A stretch of 64,000 bases of DNA from Aurantiochytrium sp. KH105 (Eukaryota > Sar > Bigyra > Thraustochytrida > Thraustochytriidae): the NCBI GenBank assembly GCA_003116975.1, contig BGKB01000017.1:434001-498000 (forward strand). Reading direction: 5' to 3'. Under the pieces are notes generated by a model. That model made no database searches and was not told where the DNA came from. It worked only from the letters and a program-made list of their open reading frames with translations. This document shows, in pieces, positions 54,117 through 62,495 of the stretch. Every line of letters begins with the position of its first letter. Within the stretch, counting starts at the first letter, position 1. Made by a program: the position numbers and the translations under genes.

Positions 54117-56539
54117 TCAATTTACATTGATCCAATTCTGAATTAATTCGACACACGCGCTTGGATACGCTTTACCAGGTATTCCATATTCTCTTCGCGC
54201 TTCTCGGGTGTGGTAAAGTCTACGTGAAGGTAATCGCCTAGCACAAGGACGAGTGGCCCTCGCCAGGAACTTTTGTCGAATTATGCTGCTTTCCAGGATG
54301 ACTGGAATCAGATTTTCTTGCCCGACCACCTTTTCAGCAGCTTGAAATTCCTCCTTGCAATAGTCGCTGCCCTTGCTCTTCAGCTTTTCCATGTACTCTC
54401 TCGTGATGAAAACGACGACCTTTTCGGTATTTTCAAGGCCGTGCGCAATTTCTTGCCGAATGTTGCCCGATAGACGGTCGCCATCAAACCACGTCTTTAA
54501 ATTTGCGTCGCAAAGCGATTTATTGACGTCTCTTACTAGCTCGTGATTTACCCCTTCTTTGCCCCAGTTGTGAGTCAGAAAGGCATCGAAGAGTTTTCTA
54601 TCCTGTTTGCAGCTTGGAGTTTGTGTCGGCGGTAATGCGCATAGTTCCTGCTCCTGTTCGCAGCTTGGCGTTTGCGACGGTGGCGATGAGTTGCCTGATG
54701 GTTCTTGCATTGGCGGCGTACTTTGATCTGCCGGCATTTTCAACTGGCCACCCAAGTCCATTGGCGAGGTGCTGAAAAGAGGAGGAGCCAAAGGTTGTTC
54801 CTCCGAGGGCAGCGACGTAGATGTGCTTGATGCCGAGGTTTGTTGGCTCGTTTGGGTGTCAAAGACAGAGCGGAGGTCGTCGAGCGAGCCCGCTTCGCTT
54901 GATTGCTGTTGCTGAGCAAACGTGCTTCTCGAAGCAGAAGGAGCGTGCGATGGTGTTGCAGACCCCAGCGCCGACGCACAAGTCTGAGTCGCAGGATTAA
55001 GACGCTCTAAAATCTTGGAGCGCTGCTTTGGGCATATCACTCCCATGCGCGCGAGCGTCTTGTCATCGAGCGCCTTGCATCTTTTTGAGACAACAAAGTT
55101 ATTCTCAAAGAAGCGAACAACTACGTGTCGCGGCTGACTGAGCTCGTTGAGTAGCGCCTTGCCAACTTTGGACTTCTCGACAAAGTCAAAGTATGCAAGA
55201 ATGTCCGTCTTCTCGTGACATGAAGCCATACTTCTGGCTGAATGATATCCCACAATCTCTGCACCTTCCGCCCAACAGAGTTTGACACACCGCAGAGGGC
55301 CGTCACTCTTCATGTAGGGAGAACTCTGTGCTTGGCACGCAAACAAGAGGGCCGTCCGCGCATTCTTGTCCCGAATTTTGACATTGGCGCCATTCTCAAT
55401 CAGCATTCGGGCTGCCTCTGCCTCTCCTCGCAGGCAAGCGACCATCAGTGAAGTCATTCCACGCAGTTGCTGATAGTTTACGTTTGCGCCACCACTGATG
55501 AGCTGGCGAACCAAGACTGATTGTCGATTATCGCATGCAAAATGAAGGGCAGTAAAACCTTTTTCAGTTTTCGCGTTCAAGTTTTTCCCTTTCTCGATGA
55601 GCGTGCGAGCCGTCTCCACGTTTTCATTCTTGATCGCATGGATAAGAGCCGTCCATCCCTTTCTGTCCTGGACCTCCAGATTAGCACCACGTTTGATGAG
55701 CAGTCGAGCTACCTTTGACACGCGATCTCCACACGCGATCATAAGCGCAGTGTGTCCTTCCGGGCCCTGAGCGTCGAGATATGCGCCGTGGTCGACGAGT
55801 AGCTCAGCAATATTGTGCTGCTTCTCTTCACATGCGAGCAAAAGAGCTGTCCGAGCATCGTTGGCTCGAAGATTGACGTTCGCGCCATTCGAGATGAGTA
55901 GTCGGGCAATTCCTTGCTCTCTTCGGTAGCAAGCGAACATGAGTGAAGTCAACCCGCTACCCTCTTGGTGATCAATGTTCGCACCATCATCGATGAGCTG
56001 GCGAACCAACGCTGGTTGCCCATGCCAGCTTTCGTTTGAATGTCTACATTTCCCTTTTGCTGAAGAAGCATACGAGCTACTTCGCCATTTTCATTCTTGA
56101 TCGCGTGGATTAATGCCGTCCAGCCCTTGCTGTCCTGGATCTCCAGCGTTGCGCCGTATTGGATGAGCAAGCGCGCCGTCTTCGATTCGCCATCTTGGCA
56201 TAAAAGCATGAGGGCCGTCTGCTCTTTCATGTCTTGGGCGTCGAGCCTGGCGCCGTGTACGACGAGCAGTTGGGCTAGTATATACTGTTTCTCACGGCAC
56301 GCGAGTATCAGGGGTGTCGAACCCTCTCGATTCCGTACATTCAAATTCGTACCGTTCGTGATCAGGCACATGGCAGCCCTCTGATCTCCACTTCGGATTG
56401 CGTTCATGAGCATCGCTTCATTGTCACAATAGACTCGCCGCTCTTGCTGTGCAGGCACGAAATACTCAAAGTCATCGCAATCGGGCCTGAAAAATAATCT
56501 CGACGGCCCGAAAAGGTGATCCAAGCCAACCCGTCTCAT
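54117..56539 (-). pseudogene. Broken ankyrin-SAM-TIR gene (paralogue of the gene at 56965-59277)
   Basis: The 5' part starts at ATG 56537-56539 and encodes about four ankyrin repeats (for example GSTPLILACREKQYILAQLL) before losing frame at about 56010-56035 and stopping at 55949. The next frame resumes inside an ankyrin repeat (about 56025) and continues through several repeats, a SAM-like segment (VVRFFENNFVVSKRCKALDD), a Ser/Pro/Gln linker and a TIR domain (KLFDAFLTHNWGKEGVNHEL; CKEEFQAAEK). Near 54280, just after the VILESS strand, a one-base shift moves the last TIR helices (SWRGPLVLVLG, VDFTTPEKR) into another frame ending at 54143. Compared with the intact neighbour, the first break looks like a deletion of roughly 20-25 nt and the second like a 1-nt insertion. 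No GT-AG intron repairs either. Inactivation or, at the second site, sequencing error are both possible. Confidence 0.8.
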
Positions 56540-56964
56540 TCTCTTGAAATCAAAGCGAAATTGCGTTGTGAGTTTGCCCGCGTCTTTGCTGCGCTTCGTC
56601 TCAAGATCAAATATCGCAAGTAAATGGATCCACGGCCACCGTCGGCAAGACTTATCCTGGACAAAGGTTGCACAACGTTGCCCGCATCTAATTTTCCATT
56701 AGTCCATTTCAAGGAACTGGAGCGCGCGCAAGGGTCATCGACGTAAGTGGATGGTTGGTCAGTCATGATTGATCTGCGAATGGACTCGTGCAGCGTTCTT
56801 CTCGTGAATAGACTGCTGCTGAATGCCGACGCATATCAAAGAGCACGACTGCTTGCAAGAATGAGCGCAGTCCAATTTTATAGTCCAGGCAGCAGGCGGC
56901 ACCGTCCATCTTGGCAAGACAGCAACCACAACCAAAAACGCGTCCGCTCTCAATTCAATTCAGT
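56540..56964. other. Spacer between the two ANK-SAM-TIR copies
   Basis: 425 bp. An open stretch on - (56536-56766, 76 codons) abuts the start of the broken copy; it has no ankyrin pattern and is probably 5' flank. The right part is the 3' flank of the intact gene. Confidence 0.45.
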
Positions 56965-59277
56965 TTACTTTTTTGCTTTGATGCACTCAATTAGGTAGTC
57001 CATGCCTTTCTGACGCTTCTCGGGTGTGGAAAAGTCCACGTAAAGCTTGCTGCCCAGTTGGAGCTGTAGCAGCCCCTGCCAGGACCCAGGATCGAGCAAG
57101 CTGCTCTCAAGGACTACTGGGATCATATTCTTTGTCTTGAGCATATTCGCAGCAGCTTGGAATTCCTCCTTGCAAAAGTTGCTGTCATCGCTATCTAGCT
57201 TGGCCATGTACTCGCTCGTGATAAAGATGACGGCTTTATGAGATTGACGGATGCCGCGCGCAATCTCCTGTCGAATGTTGTCCGTGACGCGCTCCCCGTC
57301 GAACCACGTCTTCACGCCTGCGTTGCAAAGCATCTCGTTGATGGATCTTACGAGCTCGTGATTTGTCTCGCCTTCGCCCCAGCTGTGGGACAGAAAGGCG
57401 TCAAAGAGTTTTTCTTCGCCAGCTGTTGCTGGTGTCTCAGACGGTGAGCTGCTTGCTGCCGCTGAGATGGACCGGCTCTCGCATCCTGAAATCGTTGTCG
57501 AGATGCTTGCGTCTCGCTCCGAGCTGCTCCAATTTGGGGTCGGCGGGCTCTCAGGACTACACATGGGCGGATACATGGGGTAGCCCGGAATCTCGACGGG
57601 CATGCCTTCAACGACTTGATCCTGGGTCGCTGAATAGCTTGGAGCAGAGTATATCTGCTGCCCCGTCGGGCTACCTGAGGCAGACGGAATCTGACCCATC
57701 GGGCTACCTGGGGCAGACGGCATCTCACCCATCGGGCTGCTTGGGGTGGATGGGCTGTATTGCGACACTGGGCTACTTGGAGCGGAAGGTATTTTGAGAG
57801 AAGGGACGAGCTTTGAAGGGGACACGAGCGAGGATGAAGTGCGATTGAAACGCTGCAGGATCAGTCGCCGCTGCAGAGCGCCTGTGACGCCCATACGCTC
57901 GAGATCTTCTTCGTGCAAAGCCCTGCAAGCTTCCCTCTTGATTACACCTTCTTCAAAGAAGCGAAGCACCAGCTGCCGAGGCTGACGGAGATCACGTAGC
58001 AGCATGGTAGCAACTTTGGACTTGGTCACAAAGTTAAGAAAGTCGAGAATGTCGTTTCTTTTCCAGTAAGAGGCCACTGACGAGGCTGCATTATAGCCCA
58101 TGCGAGTTGTCTTGAGATCTGCCCCTGCCGCCCAGCAGAGCTTGACGCACTGCAGGGAACCGTCTTTGGCTGTGCCAGGTGATCTTTTCCCTTGGCATGC
58201 AAGCAAAAGAGCTGACCACTTATTGTCAAAAGTACGAAGGGCGACATTTGCACCGCTCTCAATCAGGACTTGAGCTGTAGCCGAGTCTCCTCGCAAGCAT
58301 GCAAACATGAGCGCAGTCAACCCTTCCTTCACTTGAAGATTAAGCCTTGCGTCACGACTGACAAGCAAGCGAACTAACTCTGTATGCCCACAGTCGCTGG
58401 CAAAGTGGAGCGCAGTAGAGCCTTCGCTGGTTCGAATGTTGAGATTATCCCCCTTTTCGATGAGCAGGCGAGCTACTTCGAGGTCTTTGTGTCTGATTGC
58501 GTGATGTAAAGCCGTCCACCCATTGCACTTTTGAAGTTCCAGCTTTGCACCAGCCTCAATCAGAAGCCTAGCAGCTTCTGTGTTTCCTCGCATGCAAGCG
58601 AGCATGAGCGCAGTCAAACCTTTATCCTCTTGGTGATCTATATCCGCGCCACAACTGATGAGCAAGGGCACCAGCAGCTCTGAATGCTCGCCGCTGCATG
58701 CGCATTGGAGGGCAGTGCGACCTCCTTTGTCTTTGATGTCAAGTTTCTTTCCACTCTCGATGAGCATACGAGCTATCTCTACGTCTCCGCTCTTGATTGC
58801 GTGAATGAGAGCCGTCCGCCCCTCGCAATCCTGAAGATCCAGTTGTGCTCCGTGCTCGATGAGAAGCCGTACAGTATCTGGTTCGCCACCACAGCACGCA
58901 ACCAGGAGTGCCGTCTTGCCATCGGCGGCTTGGATATTGATCTTTGCATTGTGTTTGACAAGAAGTTCGACCACTGAATGCTGCTTCTCTTGGCATGCCA
59001 ACATTAGAGCCGTGGCGCCTTGTCGGGTCTGCAGATTTAAATCTGCACCATGCTTGACGAGCCATCTTACAAGTTCCTCATCCTCTGTACGAATTGCCTC
59101 CGTGAGCAGCGTACCCTTGTTCTTCGTGACGCGATCATTAAGTCTGGCAGGGGTCTGCTGCACGAGGGTCTCGAGCTCGTCAAAATCGCGAAGACTGATG
59201 GCTTTCAAGACCTCCTTGCTGCTTCCATCGCCAAGGCCAGCAACCTTGGTCAAACGATTCAGCTTGTTCCACACCAT
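56965..59277 (-). CDS. Ankyrin-SAM-TIR receptor-like protein (intact copy)
   Basis: 770 residues from the ATG at 59275-59277, with no intron. Residues about 25-400 are eleven to twelve ankyrin repeats (for example GATALMLACQEKQHSVVELL and GSTALHFASDCGHTELVRLL). Residues about 415-475 look like a SAM domain (RFFEEGVIKREACRALHEED, then LERMGVTGALQRR). A Ser/Pro/Gly/Met linker (about 480-620) carries repeated SPMG(E/Q) units. A TIR domain follows (about 622-765): KLFDAFLSHSWGEGETNHEL, VKTWFDGERV, AVIFITSEYM and CKEEFQAA, whose Glu (near residue 703) sits where NADase TIRs have the catalytic Glu. SAM plus TIR is the SARM1 effector layout, in which SAM oligomerises and TIR cleaves NAD+. Here ankyrins would replace the ARM sensor. 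NADase activity is inferred, not shown. A TIR adaptor role is the alternative. Confidence 0.88.
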   Translation of the reverse strand: MVWNKLNRLTKVAGLGDGSSKEVLKAISLRDFDELETLVQQTPARLNDRVTKNKGTLLTEAIRTEDEELVRWLVKHGADLNLQTRQGATALMLACQEKQHSVVELLVKHNAKINIQAADGKTALLVACCGGEPDTVRLLIEHGAQLDLQDCEGRTALIHAIKSGDVEIARMLIESGKKLDIKDKGGRTALQCACSGEHSELLVPLLISCGADIDHQEDKGLTALMLACMRGNTEAARLLIEAGAKLELQKCNGWTALHHAIRHKDLEVARLLIEKGDNLNIRTSEGSTALHFASDCGHTELVRLLVSRDARLNLQVKEGLTALMFACLRGDSATAQVLIESGANVALRTFDNKWSALLLACQGKRSPGTAKDGSLQCVKLCWAAGADLKTTRMGYNAASSVASYWKRNDILDFLNFVTKSKVATMLLRDLRQPRQLVLRFFEEGVIKREACRALHEEDLERMGVTGALQRRLILQRFNRTSSSLVSPSKLVPSLKIPSAPSSPVSQYSPSTPSSPMGEMPSAPGSPMGQIPSASGSPTGQQIYSAPSYSATQDQVVEGMPVEIPGYPMYPPMCSPESPPTPNWSSSERDASISTTISGCESRSISAAASSSPSETPATAGEEKLFDAFLSHSWGEGETNHELVRSINEMLCNAGVKTWFDGERVTDNIRQEIARGIRQSHKAVIFITSEYMAKLDSDDSNFCKEEFQAAANMLKTKNMIPVVLESSLLDPGSWQGLLQLQLGSKLYVDFSTPEKRQKGMDYLIECIKAKK

Positions 59278-59868
59278 TTCTGTTTAGAAGAGGATGAAGC
59301 TCGCATGCGTTGCAGGTTTGCCCTTCCTCAATTCTGCAAATGCATTTTCGCCTATGTGCTTCGGCATCGCATTCGCGCGCGTGGACCAACGCGCGTGTGG
59401 ATCCAGAGTCAGCCCGCGCGGAAGGCTCCCAAGTTGGACACACCCGCCACGTTAACTGTAAGTCCATGAACGGAAGATGGACCTGCGCAGCCATGCGCGA
59501 AAATCCAGGCCCAGGAAGTCCAGAGGCCTGCTTGCCGGCCTTGATCCATCCGGTGAAGGCCCTCCCTGTAATCCAGTTAGTCGAATTTGGTCAGTCACGC
59601 CTGATCGACAGTCCAACCAACCGACGAGTCCGCGCCTCGCCAGGCCCGGTCCGCTCAGGCGACGCCGCATCCGGCCGGCCCGGCGCGTCGCGTCACGTCG
59701 CTCGCGGGTCCCGGTGCTCTTATCTATCTTGGCACATGCGGCCTCTTGCGCGCATCCCTCGTAGTGCATGGTCTGCCTTGCGCACAAAACGACAGTTAAG
59801 TAGAGCTTGCGCTCCTTGGAGCATCACGGACCAATGGTGATCAACACCAATTCGGAGCTTCTGCTCTT
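59278..59868. other. Region between ANK-SAM-TIR gene and tRNA-Asp
   Basis: About 590 bp holding the promoter of the intact ANK-SAM-TIR gene and the 5' flank of the tRNA. Open frames on both strands are Arg/Pro-rich with no motif. No other gene seen. Confidence 0.5.
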
Positions 59869-59940
59869 TCCGAGATAGTATAACGGCCAGTATACCCGCC
59901 TGTCACGCGGGTGATCCGGGTTCGATTCCCGGTTTCGGAA
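59869..59940 (+). tRNA. tRNA-Asp (anticodon GUC)
   Basis: 72 nt fold as a cloverleaf. Acceptor arms are TCCGAGA (59869-59875) and TTTCGGA (59933-59939), 7 bp with one G-U pair, and A at 59940 is the discriminator. The anticodon arm is CCCGC-CTGTCAC-GCGGG, giving anticodon GTC. The T arm is CCGGG-TTCGATT-CCCGG, which also forms the internal B box (GGTTCGATTCC). No CCA is encoded and there is no intron, as expected for a nuclear gene. Confidence 0.96.
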
Positions 59941-59975
59941 TTCTTTTTTTTTCTTTTTCTTTTTTTGTCTTTTTT
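59941..59975 (+). terminator. RNA polymerase III oligo-T terminator
   Basis: Directly after the tRNA, runs of 9, 5, 7 and 5 T (broken by single C or G) occur within 35 bp, ample for Pol III termination. Confidence 0.85.
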
Positions 59976-60149
59976 GCAGCTAGCTGGCAGAGCCTGTCTA
60001 CGAGTTGCCGAAGCCGAGCGCGAGAGGAGGAGAGGCCGGAGACGAATGAGCACATGTGTGGCCACGACATTCCGAGATGAAAGGAAACAAGGCGTGCAAA
60101 AGTATACAGTCAAGATCAAAAACCATTTTATACGATCGTCAACGTCGCG

Positions 60150-61556
60150 TCATGATCGCGCAAAAGAGGTCGCCAAAGCGGACAGAGCGTCGGCGGCTAT
60201 TCGCGTGTTGCGGGATTCGTCATCCTCGGCGGTCTCCGCGCTGGTAAAAGTCGGGTTCGCTGCTCTGCCAATGTCTTCGGAAAACGTGGGCTCCGGTAGT
60301 TTTGCCTCTGAGCTTGTCGGATCCTCAATGTGACTACGAGCGCCTGCAGATCGGGTCGAGGTTGGTGGCGAGTAACCACCGGCTGCGCACGAGGTGCACG
60401 AGTGAATGTGGGCTTGCACTTTGGTGCCATCGCGAACAGGATCGCATACCTGACAGTATTTTGCCTTGCATTCATAAAAGTGATGCAGTGCGAACTTTGA
60501 TGAGGCGCAGTAGTCCTCCGCACAGGCCCCGCGTTCGCACGAAGACACGTGCTCGAGGTTCTTTTTCATTTTGGCGCAATGCGCGGAAATTTTGCATGTC
60601 CCGGGAGCCGCTGTGCAGGACCCTGCGTGCTGCAAGAGGACGAGCCGTTGTGCTGGGCATGCCGACTCGGGGCTTGCTCGGCCAAGAAGTGCGTGCGGTG
60701 GCTTGCGTCGTCGATGACGTGGTTCTTGTTGCTGCTGCTGTTGCTGCTGCGGTCGCTGCTGTTGAGCTTGGTGTGGCTGCTGCGTCCCCATTGGGGACGT
60801 TACGTACAGTAATTTGAATTGCAAGCAACACGGGACGAGGCATGTTCCCAAGAGACGCTGACAGGCGCTCGAATGCAGCGAAAGAAGGCCCTGGAAGCGT
60901 CGGCACACTGTACAGGTGGACTCAAAGTCGCAGTTCCAGCAATGCGAAATGAGTGCTTTCATCTGCGCGCACCCAGGGACCTGGCAGAGCGTATTTGCGC
61001 ACATGCTCGTGTGGTCAAGAATGTCTAGATGCCTTTTCGCTGCATCGCGTTCGTTCGCCCACGGTGAGCAGTACGAGTCTGAAATTGTACGCGTCTGCTG
61101 CTGCTGCTGCTGCTGTTGTTGCTGTTGCTGGGGCTGATTATTGGTTCCTTGAGAAATAAAATGCTGCTTTCGCTGTTGCTGTTGCTGTTGCGGCTGCTGT
61201 TGCGGCTGCTGCTGCCGCTGCTGCTGCTTTTGCTGCTGCTGTTGCTGCTGCTGCTGTTGCTGCTGCTGTTGAAGTTGGCGACTTGGCTGAGACGCCAGAC
61301 CATGATCTTTCGCAGACGAAATAGGAGCAGTGTCCATGCATTTGGCGAGACTTGCGTCGGCGCGAGCCCTCGCCAGTGCGTCGAGAAACATTTGCGCCGC
61401 ATTCGTATTAAACTGGCCGTCCTGGCGTTTTGCCTGCTGCTGTGGCTGCGTCTGCGCGTCCGCTTGGGACTGCGCCATCTCCAGTCCATTCTGCAAGAGG
61501 TGGTCGAGCACGAGGCGGTTGCCACTCATTCCGAGCTGAGTCCTCGGCGTCAGCAT
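60150..61556 (-). CDS. TAZ zinc-finger protein with poly-Q (p300/CBP-type TAZ domains)
   Basis: 468 residues from the ATG at 61554-61556; no intron. The first TAZ-like finger (about residues 166-265) has RDAAKRHLDILDHTSMC, CQVPGCAQMKALISHC and CDFESTCTVCRRFQGLLSLH. The second (about 315-405) has QRLVLLQHAGSC, CKISAHCAKMKKNLEHVSSC and CAEDYCASSKFALHHFYEC. The HCCC spacing matches TAZ domains, which in p300/CBP bind transcription-factor activation domains. No HAT, KIX or bromodomain is present, so it is a stand-alone double-TAZ protein. Gln-rich runs encoded by CAG/CAA lie at about 93-155 and 275-290. A transcriptional adaptor role is inferred. Confidence 0.85.
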   Translation of the reverse strand: MLTPRTQLGMSGNRLVLDHLLQNGLEMAQSQADAQTQPQQQAKRQDGQFNTNAAQMFLDALARARADASLAKCMDTAPISSAKDHGLASQPSRQLQQQQQQQQQQQQQQKQQQRQQQPQQQPQQQQQQRKQHFISQGTNNQPQQQQQQQQQQQQTRTISDSYCSPWANERDAAKRHLDILDHTSMCANTLCQVPGCAQMKALISHCWNCDFESTCTVCRRFQGLLSLHSSACQRLLGTCLVPCCLQFKLLYVTSPMGTQQPHQAQQQRPQQQQQQQQEPRHRRRKPPHALLGRASPESACPAQRLVLLQHAGSCTAAPGTCKISAHCAKMKKNLEHVSSCERGACAEDYCASSKFALHHFYECKAKYCQVCDPVRDGTKVQAHIHSCTSCAAGGYSPPTSTRSAGARSHIEDPTSSEAKLPEPTFSEDIGRAANPTFTSAETAEDDESRNTRIAADALSALATSFARS

Positions 61557-61896
61557 GAGGCGAGGAGACTCGGGCTGCCTGACTCCACCAAGAGTCAGTC
61601 GCCCGGACGGTCACAATCGATCACCCCGTCAGTCGCTCGGTCAGACGGGCAGGCTTCGTCCGGTCGGCGTCCCCAGCCAGGACCCTTTTCAGGGTCTGTC
61701 GCGGCCTCGCAAGAAGGCCTCCTTCCCTTCGGGCCGCGCTCGGCTTGGTCGTCTCCCGAGCACGGCGGATTGGCGGCGTGTCCGGTCTGGTTCGCCTCGG
61801 CCCGTGACGCAGGCCTGCCTGCCAGGGCCGCCTTGACTCGCTCGCCTTGACTCGCCTCGAAGTCAGCACCGCAGGCAGCCAGGCCTTTTCCCCAGT

Positions 61897-61975
61897 TCTG
61901 GTCCTGGTCCTCGTCCTGGTCCCCGCCCTAACCTGGTTCTTGCAGTTCTGCAGTCCTGGTCCCGGTTCTGTTCCT
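61897..61975. repeat. (TCCTGG)n-like degenerate repeat
   Basis: Repeated TCCTGGTCC/TCCTCG/TCCTGGTTC units, 340-420 bp upstream of the TAZ-gene ATG. Confidence 0.7.
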
Positions 61976-62457
61976 CACACGATAAGATACGCCACGGCGG
62001 CGCGGCGCGGCGCGCGAACGTCGGGGCAGAGGGCGGCCGGCTAGCCAGCGCGCGGGGGTCGACGGCTTTAGCGGCGGGACGATCTCAATCTGTTGCAAGA
62101 TCTACCACGGGCCCGCCGTCGCGATCTGTCCGTCTAATATGATATGAAGTGCACGACCGGGAGAGACGAGCGTCTCTTCTACCCGAGCTGAGAGCCAAGC
62201 CGAGCAGAGCAGAGCTGAGCCGAGCCGAGCAGTGCAGAGCAGAGCAGAGCAGAGCAGAGCGAGGGCGGCGGCGGCTTCGACGAGCCCGAAGCGGGACCGA
62301 AGCGGCGCGGCGCGGAGCGCGAGAACGCCTGCGAGCGGCGCGCAGCGCCGGCGACCGCCCTGGCTCCCGACGCGACGCGCGTTTGGGGCGAGCGGGGCCC
62401 CCAAGATCGAGGTCCAAGAAACGCTCCAACGATGAACCCGTGCTCGGCCGGCCAATT

Positions 62458-62495
62458 AAGCCAACCAAGCCAAGCCAAGCCAAACGAAGCGAAGC
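62458..62495. repeat. CCAAG pentanucleotide tract
   Basis: Tandem CCAAG units ending in CGAAG, about 900 bp upstream of the TAZ gene; same motif as near BBS9, the IQ gene and PACRG. Confidence 0.75.

Noticed and set aside
54117..56539. Introns as the cause of the frame breaks in the first ANK-SAM-TIR copy
   Set aside because: No GT-AG pair near 56010-56040 or 54280 restores both frame and conserved residues, and the intact paralogue has no introns there.
59841..60119. Open frame of 92 codons on - (ends SERAEAPNWC)
   Set aside because: It is the antisense of tRNA-Asp and its oligo-T terminator; the Lys run comes from the terminator. This is a common false gene call.
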